Origin: Terriglobales bacterium
GTDB lineage: Bacteria; Acidobacteriota; Terriglobia; Terriglobales; Acidobacteriaceae
Direction of reading: 5' to 3'
Assembly (NCBI GenBank): GCA_025936825.1
Contig: JAICSO010000005.1
Coordinates: 183,520 to 247,519 of the forward strand
DNA length: 64,000 nt
Shown: piece by piece, positions 1-8,363 of the stretch
How the letters are laid out: each line of letters opens with the position of its first letter
Numbering within the stretch: the first letter of the stretch is position 1
Made by a program: the position numbers and the translations under genes
The notes under the pieces: generated by a model
The model's database searches: none
Seen by the model: only the letters and a program-made list of their open reading frames with translations
Told to the model about the DNA's origin: nothing

Positions 1-96
1 CGCGGCTTGGGCATAAAGATCACGGGCTGCGATTCGGCTTAGCAGCGGTGCAGCTGCAGCCAGTTTTATGAATGAGCGCCTACTCGGACTTTGCAT
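1..96 (-). CDS. Tat-exported protein, N-terminus only (runs off left edge)
   Basis: The 32 visible codons begin MQSPSRRSFIKLAAAAPLL and contain a textbook twin-arginine signal: SRRSFIK followed by an alanine/leucine-rich core. The ATG at 94-96 is preceded at the right distance by a strong Shine-Dalgarno site, AGGGGGGAAG. The gene lies 24 bases downstream of the cupin gene on the same strand, so the two probably form one transcript. The product should be folded in the cytoplasm and exported through TatABC. Its function cannot be told because the mature part lies outside the window; Tat substrates of this kind in Acidobacteriota are often oxidoreductases or sugar-active enzymes (family knowledge, not seen here). 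Confidence 0.75.
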   Translation of the reverse strand, partial: MQSPSRRSFIKLAAAAPLLSRIAARDLYAQAA

Positions 97-120
97 CTTC
101 CCCCCTGAATGAGTGAACTA

Positions 121-984
121 CTAGTCTTCGTCCCTAGGTAACGAAACCTTCGATCGCACCGCCAAGATGTGGGCTTTGGCTCCCGGTTTATTCTGGTTGT
201 AGAAGCCCACCGTGCAATTCGGCCGGAAGTAGTAAGCGTCTCCTGCTTTGGCGGGAAAACGGCCTTCGACGCCATCCATGCCGCTGCCGGCAACCATGTC
301 GCCCTCGCCGTCAATCACCAGATAAATTTCTTCGGCGGCTTCATGGTGATGAGGAAAGTTGGTTCCACCTGGCGCAAAATCCATCAAAAAGAAGCTGGTG
401 GCGACGTATGCTTCGTCGATTGCATCTCGCGTGGCCCCGTGCGAACCTACCAGCAACTTGTACAAGACCGACGAGGGATGGCCAGAAACGGTTTCTTCCT
501 TGACCGACTCCAGGTTCACGATTTTCGGACGAGCCGGTTGCTGGTTCGTCGCCATGCCTGCCGGGATCTTGAACCCCATGACCAATATGTGTGATGGTTG
601 CTGGCCGGCGTTTGTGATCGAATGCTTTGCGCCGGGTGGGAGATAGGTGAAATCATTTGCCCGCATCGGCTGCTCTTCGTTTCCCGAGTGTAAAACTGAG
701 CTGCCCTGAAGGACGAAGTAGATTTCCTCTTCACGATCGTAACGAACGGCCTGGCAGCTTCCATGTGGATCCACGGTCACTTCCGCAAAGCGCGCCACGC
801 TCTGCATGTGGGCAGCTTCGGAATCCCCTTCGCCAAAGATCGGTGTGTAGTGGCACGACTTGGAAGACATCCCGTTGGCTGTTTCGTTCACTTTCGGAAC
901 GTAGCGATGCAACCAAGTAGGGTCCACCTTGCGCTCTTGGGCAAAATTGGGTGACGCCAAGAGCAACATTAACAGCAGAAACTT
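121..984 (-). CDS. Secreted double-cupin domain protein
   Basis: The product has a Sec signal peptide (MKFLLLMLLLASPNFAQ) followed by two cupin beta-barrels. The first carries an EEEIYFVLQG strand and a YLPPGAKHSI turn; the second carries HHHEAAEEIYLVIDGEG, the usual HxH...E metal-binding pattern. In the second barrel the position that normally gives the last metal ligand reads PNCTVGF instead of PxxxHxF, so metal binding may be altered. The frame is open back to 1119, but the TTG at 984 fits best: it starts a clean signal peptide, has a GGGGG stretch about seven bases upstream, and avoids overlap with the divergent gene at 1113. An ATG at 1071 is the main alternative. The substrate is unknown; periplasmic cupins of this type may be dioxygenases, isomerases or sugar-binding proteins. 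Confidence 0.75.
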   Translation of the reverse strand, partial: KFLLLMLLLASPNFAQERKVDPTWLHRYVPKVNETANGMSSKSCHYTPIFGEGDSEAAHMQSVARFAEVTVDPHGSCQAVRYDREEEIYFVLQGSSVLHSGNEEQPMRANDFTYLPPGAKHSITNAGQQPSHILVMGFKIPAGMATNQQPARPKIVNLESVKEETVSGHPSSVLYKLLVGSHGATRDAIDEAYVATSFFLMDFAPGGTNFPHHHEAAEEIYLVIDGEGDMVAGSGMDGVEGRFPAKAGDAYYFRPNCTVGFYNQNKPGAKAHILAVRSKVSLPRDED

Positions 985-1112
985 CAAGTTCGAACCCCCG
1001 AAAGCACGAGCGATAGAAAAGCTGGTATACCAACAAAAGTCCTTGACCGCAATCGAAAAGTTTCGTTTCATGTCTTTTGCTTCCGATTTTTTGGACTCCC
1101 ATGAGGTCCCAA

Positions 1113-2498
1113 ATGGCACCGGCGGATGGTTTGTTGCTCCGAATTTCTTTTTTGCTTCTGATTTTCATGGCTTCTGTGGCCGAGGCGCAGTCCAAGCCGT
1201 CGAATTCTGCGACCTGTCGAGTGGATGCAGTGGATTACAAGGGCTGGCATGCGCAACAGATGTCCAATCAGTGGGTGCAGTTAACGTTCATACCCCAGAA
1301 CGGTGGCCGGTTGATTCAGTTCGCTTTCAACGGCCATGCCTACCTGTTCGTGAATCCGAAATACGCCGGCAAGTACTTTCCACCCACTTCCAAGCAATGG
1401 TTCAACTACGGCGGGGACAAACTCTGGTTATTGCCGGAGGGTAATGACGACGAACAACACTGGGTCGGCAACTCGGACCTGATTGACGATGGCCAGTTCA
1501 CTTTTCGCAAAATCTCGGATGGGCGTGAATGCGAGATCGAGCTGATTGGACCTGCGGATCCCCAAACGGGAGTCCAGTTTTCGCGTACGATTCACCTCGA
1601 TGCGGATTCGCCCAACGTCCGTTTTCACTCAACCATGAAAAATGTGACCGGCCATAGCCTGGAGTGGTCCATGCAATCGGTTTCGCAATACGACACGTCG
1701 GACTCCGCAACGCAGTCGCGAATCAATCCCAATTTTTGGACCTTCACCCCAGCGAATCCATCCAGCAGCTACTTGAACCGCTACCATGTGCGCTACGGTC
1801 CTGCTCAGAATTCTGCCGTTTCGGTCAGAGATGATGGATTTTTCGCATTGCACTACGTGCATATGGCCGCGGAATTGTGGATCGACTCGAACGCTGGATG
1901 GTTAGCAGTGCTCGATGGCGCCACCAAATACGCGATGGTTGAACGCTTCCAGTTCGACGAGAATAAGCCATATCCGGGGAAGGCTTCTGTGATTTTCTGG
2001 ACCAACGGCGCAGGGTTGCAGCTCAACAGTGATGGAGAACCCGTACTCCGCGCCGATGAAGAAGGGAAGCCGCCTTTCTACTTGGAGGCGGAGCTGAATT
2101 CGCCCCTTTGCCGTCTTCGCGCGGGTCAGTCATGCGATTTCGAAACCGAATGGTTTCCGGCGCGGGCTGAGGGCGAGGTTCATGGTGTGATGGACGCAGG
2201 CATTCTCGTGAAGCCTCTGAACGCCAGTCGAATGGACAGCGGGAAAATTACAATCACTGGTTCCTTTGGCGTATTCTTTCCCGGACATTTGCTCGTCCGC
2301 TTATATGATCAGCAGGGCGCAACTTTAGGGACGATTTCCGGGGCTGATGTGACTCCAACCGAACTGGTGACATTACAGACAGAAATCTCAGCTGATATGA
2401 AGGCCGCTCGAGTGTCACTCCATCTCTTAGACACGAACGGCGTCGATCGAGGCTTGCTCGGCGAGGTTCCAGTATCTCCCACGGAGAAGCTCAAGTGA
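1113..2498 (+). CDS. Secreted DUF4380-like protein
   Basis: The product is about 461 residues and starts with a signal peptide ending in ASVAEAQ. The early mature region has the pattern QNGGRLIQFAFNGHAYLFVNP followed by WFNYGGDKLWLLPEG, which resembles DUF4380 proteins, a mutarotase-like beta-sandwich group seen near sugar genes. No catalytic residues can be assigned. The ATG at 1113 was chosen because GAGG lies six bases upstream and the signal peptide begins there; in-frame starts at 1077 and 1101 are less well placed. The stop codon overlaps the GTG start of the next gene, so the two proteins are probably made together. The pairing with a PQQ-type dehydrogenase suggests a role in periplasmic sugar or alcohol handling, which is inference. 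Confidence 0.65.
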   Translation: MAPADGLLLRISFLLLIFMASVAEAQSKPSNSATCRVDAVDYKGWHAQQMSNQWVQLTFIPQNGGRLIQFAFNGHAYLFVNPKYAGKYFPPTSKQWFNYGGDKLWLLPEGNDDEQHWVGNSDLIDDGQFTFRKISDGRECEIELIGPADPQTGVQFSRTIHLDADSPNVRFHSTMKNVTGHSLEWSMQSVSQYDTSDSATQSRINPNFWTFTPANPSSSYLNRYHVRYGPAQNSAVSVRDDGFFALHYVHMAAELWIDSNAGWLAVLDGATKYAMVERFQFDENKPYPGKASVIFWTNGAGLQLNSDGEPVLRADEEGKPPFYLEAELNSPLCRLRAGQSCDFETEWFPARAEGEVHGVMDAGILVKPLNASRMDSGKITITGSFGVFFPGHLLVRLYDQQGATLGTISGADVTPTELVTLQTEISADMKAARVSLHLLDTNGVDRGLLGEVPVSPTEKLK

Positions 2499-4120
2499 GG
2501 TGGGGCGGCTGGGCTTTCCTGGTTTTATTTTTCGCCAATTCCATATTGGCGGCCGCACAGAATTCTTCTTCCACTGGTGTAGCCACAGTCAGCAGCGAGG
2601 ACCTGCTGGCGCAACCTGTCGCTGATAACTGGACCTCATACAACGGCGACTACACCGGGCGCCGATTCAGTCGACTGGGGCAAATCACTCCCTCGAACGT
2701 TGGCCAGCTGCGTGCCGCCTGGGTTTTTCATCCCGGAAACTCCCGCTTGCTGGAGGTGACTCCAGTGGTGGTCCGCGGAATTATGTACGTCACATCATCG
2801 AACGACGTGTTTGCGCTGGACGCGAAAACCGGACGCACGTTGTGGCACTACCAGCGGCCGGTAAGCTCCGGGTTGCTGGATGACGCTGCAGCACACAAAA
2901 ATCGCGGCGTCGCCGTGTGGAAGGACTTTGTCTATTCCGAAACCGACGATGCTCATCTCTTGTGCCTTGATGCCCGCTCCGGCGGGTTGATATGGGACAT
3001 TCAATATGCCGAAAAGGAAAAACACTACGGCGCGACCAGTGCGCCGCTAGTGATCAATGGCACCGTGATCGTTGGAACGTCCGGCGGTGATTCCGGAGTG
3101 CGCGGCTTTCTCGAGGCTCACGATGCGGTCACCGGAAAACTAAAATGGCATCTCTGGACGATTCCCGGCCCAGGGGAATTCGGTTCGGACAGCTGGCCGC
3201 GCGATGCGTACCTCTACGGCGGTGCGACGACCTGGATGCCTGGCACATACGACCCAGAGCTCAACACGCTCTACTGGACTACCAGCAACGCCGCACCCGA
3301 CTTCCTTGGCGATACCCGCCCAGGAGATAACCTCTACACCGCGTGCGTTTTGGCCATCGACCCTGACACCGGAAAGATGAAATGGTATTTCCAATTCACG
3401 CCGCATGACCTCTACGATTACGACGCCAACGAAACTCCCGTGCTCGTGGATTTGAAGGAAAACGGTGAAACCAGGAAGTTACTGGCGCAAGCCAACCGGA
3501 ACGGTTTTTTTTATCTTCTTGACCGGACCAATGGAAAATTCTGGAGTGCGAAGCCGTTTGTGGAGCGGCTCAATTGGGCGAAGAGCATTGATCCGAGCGG
3601 GCGCCCGGTTCTCTCAGGACTGATACCAACGAAGGATGGCACTCGCATCTGCCCGGGCATGACCGGAGCCACGAATTGGTTTTCGCCTTCTTACAATCCC
3701 GACACGCAGATTTTTTACGTGATGGCGCTCGAAGGCTGCAGTGTCCTGTTCGCAAGTCCGGAACCGTTTAAGCGCGGGCAGACTTACTACAACACCGGTG
3801 CCAAGATCCCACCCGGCGAACACAATCAGAAAATTCTGCTCGCTCTCTCCGTGCGCGATGGCAAAACGCTGTGGCGATATCCTCAAGCCGGCCGCGGCGA
3901 TTCCTGGGGTGGAACGCTTGCGACGGCTACGGGCCTGGTTTTCTTCGCGGATGACACCGGATCATTCGAAGCGGTCGATGGGAGTAGCGGGCGCGCGTTG
4001 TGGCACTTCAACACCGGCCAGGGCATGCACGCTTCGCCGATGACTTATTCCGTCGATGGAGTGCAGTACGTCGCGATTGCTGCCGGAAGCGATGTGTTTG
4101 CTTTTTCTCTTCCCCAATGA
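2495..4120 (+). CDS. PQQ-type dehydrogenase (quinoprotein beta-propeller), secreted
   Basis: The product has 541 residues with a signal peptide ending around LAAAQ. It shows the repeated tryptophan-docking strands of quinoprotein alcohol dehydrogenases, such as LDAKTGRTLWHYQ, HDAVTGKLKWHLW and IDPDTGKMKWYFQF. The segment PHDLYDYDANE (about residues 303-313) matches the region that supplies the catalytic aspartate. It would oxidise an alcohol or sugar in the periplasm and pass electrons to a cytochrome or quinone. There is no C-terminal haem domain. The adjacent cysteine pair that normally sits just before NRGVAVW is replaced by DDAAAHK (about residues 128-134). The GTG start overlaps the upstream stop (GTGA), with GGAG eight bases upstream. 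The substrate is unknown. Confidence 0.85.
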   Translation: MRWGGWAFLVLFFANSILAAAQNSSSTGVATVSSEDLLAQPVADNWTSYNGDYTGRRFSRLGQITPSNVGQLRAAWVFHPGNSRLLEVTPVVVRGIMYVTSSNDVFALDAKTGRTLWHYQRPVSSGLLDDAAAHKNRGVAVWKDFVYSETDDAHLLCLDARSGGLIWDIQYAEKEKHYGATSAPLVINGTVIVGTSGGDSGVRGFLEAHDAVTGKLKWHLWTIPGPGEFGSDSWPRDAYLYGGATTWMPGTYDPELNTLYWTTSNAAPDFLGDTRPGDNLYTACVLAIDPDTGKMKWYFQFTPHDLYDYDANETPVLVDLKENGETRKLLAQANRNGFFYLLDRTNGKFWSAKPFVERLNWAKSIDPSGRPVLSGLIPTKDGTRICPGMTGATNWFSPSYNPDTQIFYVMALEGCSVLFASPEPFKRGQTYYNTGAKIPPGEHNQKILLALSVRDGKTLWRYPQAGRGDSWGGTLATATGLVFFADDTGSFEAVDGSSGRALWHFNTGQGMHASPMTYSVDGVQYVAIAAGSDVFAFSLPQ

Positions 4121-4133
4121 ATGCAAAACCTGA

Positions 4134-5096
4134 TTAAGGCTGAGTCGGCGGACGAGGCAGAGCCTTCGAGCGATCGACCACCCACTGCGGAAACACAGGG
4201 GTGTTCATTGGCGGATGCCCGCGCGTGATCGCCCAATGGTCAATCCAATTGGTGCCTTCTTCTCCGACAAAGTCATCCGGCATGCTATAGGCAGCATCGC
4301 TCAAAGCGTCCTGGAGAGTGATGAACTTATAACCGCGCTTTCGCAATAATTCGAGTAGATCGCCAATATGGTCAGCTTCCAGCCAGTTCCCATGAAGTAA
4401 CAGGACCTGCTTCGGTTCATATCCGATGAGGTTCTTGGAAAACTTTTCGTAGAAGTCGAACACCTGGCCGGTGTACTCGAGATAAGAATTCAACAGTTGC
4501 TGCTGAAGGGTTGCGTCTCCCCGTTTGCGGGCATCTTCATACACACCCGCATACATCCAGTCCCAGGCATCCATCGTGACTGGCGCGATGCGATAACCTC
4601 GCCCCACCAGGAATGCCTCCGCCTCTCGTCGTGTCTGCAGATCCCTGCCGGTATCAAGATAAGGGTGCCTGAAGTATCGCATCTTCATGTTGTGCTGCCC
4701 CATGAGCAAGCTGGTGACGGTCTCTCCGCGAACCACTTCTTCTTCCCAGTCCTTCAGCCTGACGCGACTTAACGACGCGTGGCTATACGTGTGGTTTCCA
4801 AGCTCAAAGCCATATTCCAGCCACATGCTGAGCGCTTTGATTCGTTGATCCACTTCGCCGAACTGGCGGTAGAGCTTCCTTTCATTCACAAACCCCACAG
4901 CGGGGATCCTCTGTTCGCGCAACGTGCCCAGGAGCTTTGCAGTCATCTCCAGCGTTTCGGCTCCGGTAACCCCCATTCCTGCTGCCGGCAGGTCGTCGAA
5001 GGTAAGCGCGATTTCCCGCGATGGAGTCTGGGCATGAACGAACGTGGCCAGGGACAACCACACGAGCGAGATGACGAAGTAGAGTCTGGCTTTCAT
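4134..5096 (-). CDS. Secreted polysaccharide deacetylase (NodB/CE4 fold)
   Basis: After a signal peptide (MKARLYFVISLVWLSLATF...HAQ) the mature protein opens with IALTFDDLP, the CE4 motif 1 that supplies the catalytic base and a metal-binding aspartate. Further on ELGNHTYSHASL gives the HxxxxH metal motif 2. CE4 enzymes remove N- or O-acetyl groups from chitin, peptidoglycan, xylan or similar polymers. The ATG at 5096 has AAGGA nine bases upstream and avoids overlap with the next gene; the open frame extends to 5201 but would add a long charged extension before the signal peptide. It lies 25 bases downstream of the glycoside-hydrolase-like gene and probably shares its transcript, so the two may act on the same glycan. 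Confidence 0.85.
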   Translation of the reverse strand: MKARLYFVISLVWLSLATFVHAQTPSREIALTFDDLPAAGMGVTGAETLEMTAKLLGTLREQRIPAVGFVNERKLYRQFGEVDQRIKALSMWLEYGFELGNHTYSHASLSRVRLKDWEEEVVRGETVTSLLMGQHNMKMRYFRHPYLDTGRDLQTRREAEAFLVGRGYRIAPVTMDAWDWMYAGVYEDARKRGDATLQQQLLNSYLEYTGQVFDFYEKFSKNLIGYEPKQVLLLHGNWLEADHIGDLLELLRKRGYKFITLQDALSDAAYSMPDDFVGEEGTNWIDHWAITRGHPPMNTPVFPQWVVDRSKALPRPPTQP

Positions 5097-5121
5097 GACG
5101 AGCAGTCCTTTTCGCAAGCAC

Positions 5122-7323
5122 CTATTTTTGAATTTCAATTCTTCCACGTAATACAGAAACGGAGGCTTTGGGCAGCGTGAATACTGTTTCGCGATTAGCA
5201 TTAACGCTCATCGCGACCGGCGGATTGTCAGGATCCGGATGACTGTTCGGCCCGTCGTTGAGCCAGACATACTGTTCACTACCGAAGGTTACGAATCTCA
5301 CTGGTCCCGAAAACGCACTTTCGCCGTTGCCACCAGCGTTGAATGAAAGGCGCACAGGATGCGCGTTGCTCTCATCGCGATTCACCAACATCACCGACCA
5401 GTTGCCATCAGGGCGGAGAACAGCGTAGGACGTCACCAGAAAATTTCCTTTTTCGTCTTTGACATCGCTTAAGGAAGCGAACATCCGGTGCACTCCCGAA
5501 CGGTGCTGCACCCACTCGAGGTTGATCATGTGGGCCGCGTAGTAAGGCGAGGTGTATCCCTTGATCTCATAGCGTTTGTCGGAAACAAAATTCGACCACG
5601 AAGACCAGCCCAGGCAGGTGTTCTGCACACCCTGGGGTTGAATTGGGGAATGGTAGAACGCAGACCCGCCGCCTTCAAAAAATGAACCCACGTTGTCGGC
5701 AAGCCAGAGCGCCGCGAAGATCGTGGTCATTGGGCCGGTCAGTTGCGCGGCCATGTGGCTCTCCGTCACCATTAGCGGCACATTCGGCGGAACACCGTCG
5801 TCCCGCCATACTTGCAGGATGTGTTTCATCAACTGCGGCTCCGAATACAGCGTTTGCCAGGTGATGTCGCACGGCTGAAACGGGTAGTGCTCGAAGGAAA
5901 CAAAGGCCAGGTCCGAGAGCCGATTGTGCGCTTTCAGGTACGCAATGAAGCGGCCCATCCAGGAAGTTCGCCCTTGCGCATCGGGCCATACATGAATGTC
6001 TTCATTCACGCCCTCGAAAATCGGCCCGCCCAGCCTGAGTTTCGGGTCGACTTTGTGGATCGCATCCGCCCACTGTAGGTAGAGCGCTCCATAGTCTTCG
6101 GGCAGCGCGTGTTTGCCATCGGGTTCCTCTCCCATTTCGATGTAGTCGATCGGATATCCACGCTTCTCGATGTATGTAATTTGCGCGGCCGCATCCTCCG
6201 GAGTGCCATATAGCATAGTGACCGGGATCATCGCTGGAAGATTGTTGGTGATTCCGCTGGTGAAGAAGGTGTCAAAGCCGGTGTGCTGGGAGAAACCATC
6301 TTCGCGCGCATCCTCGGCGGAATGCCAAGGATCGATTGAGGAGGCGCAATAGGTCGTCAGCGGCTCGGCGGCATCTTTGGATACCTCGGTGAAGATTCCT
6401 TTCCTATCGGTGGTTCCAAGCGCGATTCCTTGAATGGAATATCCCACGCAGTTGCGTACATCCGCGGAGCCGTGCTCGTCACAAGTGTTCGACGATTCCG
6501 TCATGAGAACACGAAGGAAACGCGTGCTTACGGTAGCGTTGCTCAGCTTAAGGGTGGCGGTACCGCCACGCCCGGACTTGATAACGCCCGCAGTGAATAA
6601 TTTCCATTCACCTTTGGGGCCGAAGTCGAAGTCCAGAGCATCGCCGCCAGTCCAGTACTCCACCTGGTAGTGTGTCGCGTACGGATTCTCCCAGAGGATG
6701 CGAACCGCATTCACTTGTTTTTCGGCCTTGAGATCCACTACCACCCATTGCGGATGTAATTCATCGCTCTCGTGCGTGAACTTGCTGGTGAGATAAGGAT
6801 TGCTTTTCCAGTACGTCAGATTTGGGCCGGGTACGGGATTGTCGCCGCTGGTTGCGAAACCGCGGTGAGGGAGGGCATACGCCAGGATGTATTTGATTGG
6901 CGTCTTCAACTCCGTAGTGCCAGTAAAGTAGCCGCTGCGATGCGCGGCATCACTCCAAGTGCCGTTCTCGTTCCAGTGCCACGCGGCCATTCGCAGCTCC
7001 GTGTTATTCCGATAAGTGATCGGTCCCCACCCTGCCGAAAGCGATTCCTGGAGCACGTGCGGCGTAAAAACTCTGTTGATGTCCATGCGTGAGAGCACGT
7101 CCAACGAGCTTCCGAGCGCAGCATCGGGATCAAACGAGTTGATGACGCGGGTGGTGTCCACGCGAACCGAGCCTGCCGAAGATGGCTGCGTAGTCTGGTT
7201 GAATTGTGCAAATGCGGTCTCCCGGACAATGAGTAAGCCGGCGAGGAACATGAGAGCTGGAAACAGCGCTGATTTGTAGGATTTGTAACCACGCGCTATT
7301 GACGATCTTGTATCGGGATCCAT
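5122..7323 (-). CDS. Exported glycoside-hydrolase-like protein with discoidin-like insert
   Basis: The 733-residue product has a signal peptide after a short basic start. Residues about 150-300 contain a galactose-binding-like (F5/8 type C) segment, recognisable from the strand pattern WVVVDLKAEKQVNAVRILW and the later STRFLRVLMTESS. The central part looks like a clan GH-A TIM barrel: YIEMGEEPDG would place the acid/base glutamate and LMVTESHMA the nucleophile glutamate. A beta-rich C-terminal domain with NWSVMLVNRD follows, common in such glycosidases. It cannot be assigned to a numbered GH family by eye. It is a clear paralogue of the gene at 8364-10526 on the other side of the NagB-like gene. 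AAGGA precedes the ATG. The substrate is unknown; the deacetylase and NagB-like neighbours suggest an amino-sugar glycan. Confidence 0.75.
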   Translation of the reverse strand: MDPDTRSSIARGYKSYKSALFPALMFLAGLLIVRETAFAQFNQTTQPSSAGSVRVDTTRVINSFDPDAALGSSLDVLSRMDINRVFTPHVLQESLSAGWGPITYRNNTELRMAAWHWNENGTWSDAAHRSGYFTGTTELKTPIKYILAYALPHRGFATSGDNPVPGPNLTYWKSNPYLTSKFTHESDELHPQWVVVDLKAEKQVNAVRILWENPYATHYQVEYWTGGDALDFDFGPKGEWKLFTAGVIKSGRGGTATLKLSNATVSTRFLRVLMTESSNTCDEHGSADVRNCVGYSIQGIALGTTDRKGIFTEVSKDAAEPLTTYCASSIDPWHSAEDAREDGFSQHTGFDTFFTSGITNNLPAMIPVTMLYGTPEDAAAQITYIEKRGYPIDYIEMGEEPDGKHALPEDYGALYLQWADAIHKVDPKLRLGGPIFEGVNEDIHVWPDAQGRTSWMGRFIAYLKAHNRLSDLAFVSFEHYPFQPCDITWQTLYSEPQLMKHILQVWRDDGVPPNVPLMVTESHMAAQLTGPMTTIFAALWLADNVGSFFEGGGSAFYHSPIQPQGVQNTCLGWSSWSNFVSDKRYEIKGYTSPYYAAHMINLEWVQHRSGVHRMFASLSDVKDEKGNFLVTSYAVLRPDGNWSVMLVNRDESNAHPVRLSFNAGGNGESAFSGPVRFVTFGSEQYVWLNDGPNSHPDPDNPPVAMSVNANRETVFTLPKASVSVLRGRIEIQK

Positions 7324-7422
7324 TTTCTTCCTTGGTTCTCCTCAGCGTCGGCGAGCCACGATTGACCACATCCAAGGAACCGCACGGATGGCGACCGGCC
7401 CGTAGACGGTTGCTATACACGG

Positions 7423-8208
7423 TCAGATATTGACGGCGAGTGGCGGTTCATCGGCAAAGCGATTCAATGTGGCCGCGCTGAGCAGGGAAGCGGAATGTTT
7501 GTCCAGGTAAATGGTGGCATCCGGGTGGCTACGTAGGATCGAAGCCGGTGCCATGGGGCTGATTTCGCCTTCAAAGCACAGCTGCACGGCTTTCGCTTTA
7601 CGCGTATCGGGGACGACGGCCAGGATTTCTTTCGCTTTCAGAATCTGCTGCACTGACATGGAGATCGCGTGTGTCGGTACCTGTGAAATATCCGCGAACC
7701 AGGCTTCGCCAACCTGCTGTTGCCGGCAAGCTTGGTCGAGTTCCACAACGATGTAGGGTTCTTCCGCCTCAAAATCCGCGGGCGGGTCGTTAAAAGCGAT
7801 GTGGCCGTTCTCGCCGATGCCGAGGAATGCGATGTCTACCGGTTGCGAAGAGATGATGCGGCTCACCTCCCTCGCAGCTTCTTCCGGATCGGCAGCATCC
7901 CCTTGCAACAGGTGATAATTTGCGATGCCAGTCTTGCTGACTAGCTGCTGCAAGAGCATTTTGCGGAAGCTGCCGGGATGCGTGATGGGCAGACCAACGT
8001 ATTCATCCAGGTGAAAAAGTTCGACGCGCCTCCAGTCGATCGCCGAGGCACGAGTGAGGGCGTCCAGAAAATCTACCTGCGAAGCTGCAGTGGCAGCCAC
8101 AATCCGCGCGCCGTCTTGCTGTGTAATCGCGCGGCGAATGGCAAGGGCCGCCTGCTCGGCTGCTGCACGGCTTGCCGAGTGCTTGTCATCAAATACTTTG
8201 ATTCTCAT
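7423..8208 (-). CDS. nagB: Glucosamine-6-phosphate deaminase/isomerase-like protein (NagB family)
   Basis: The 261-residue product has the NagB fold and motifs: FHLDEYVGL (about 65-73), HPGSFRK, and [13 protein letters not shown] (about 130-142). NagB converts glucosamine-6-phosphate to fructose-6-phosphate and ammonia in the cytoplasm. Compared with the E. coli enzyme, the catalytic loop reads ENGH where E. coli has NDGH, and FNDP where E. coli has FNEP, so the aspartate and glutamate of the active site are changed to asparagine and aspartate. The FNDP form may define a subgroup with a different substrate. The ATG at 8208 has AGGGG six bases upstream; the frame is open to 8250. It lies 99 bases upstream of the exported glycosidase-like gene on the same strand, and no NagA deacetylase gene is present nearby. 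Confidence 0.85.
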   Translation of the reverse strand: MRIKVFDDKHSASRAAAEQAALAIRRAITQQDGARIVAATAASQVDFLDALTRASAIDWRRVELFHLDEYVGLPITHPGSFRKMLLQQLVSKTGIANYHLLQGDAADPEEAAREVSRIISSQPVDIAFLGIGENGHIAFNDPPADFEAEEPYIVVELDQACRQQQVGEAWFADISQVPTHAISMSVQQILKAKEILAVVPDTRKAKAVQLCFEGEISPMAPASILRSHPDATIYLDKHSASLLSAATLNRFADEPPLAVNI

Positions 8209-8249
8209 CCGAACCCCTTTGGGTACCCCTGTTGACGGATCGGAGCGCA

Positions 8250-8255
8250 ATTATA
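8250..8255 (-). promoter_or_regulatory. Putative -10 element for the NagB-like gene
   Basis: On the minus strand these bases read TATAAT, a perfect sigma-70 -10 hexamer, 42 bases before the ATG at 8208. No good -35 hexamer lies at the usual distance, so the promoter would be weak, activated or extended. The site falls in the 155-base divergent gap shared with the glycosidase-like gene at 8364. Confidence 0.45.
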
Positions 8256-8363
8256 CCGAAGGAGGAAAGATGCCACGCTAAAAAAATGTGTGGATTTCTT
8301 AGGTATGAATCGTTTTAATAGTGCTCGACCTTCCGCGCCTGAACTCGTAAACCGCGAGCGACA

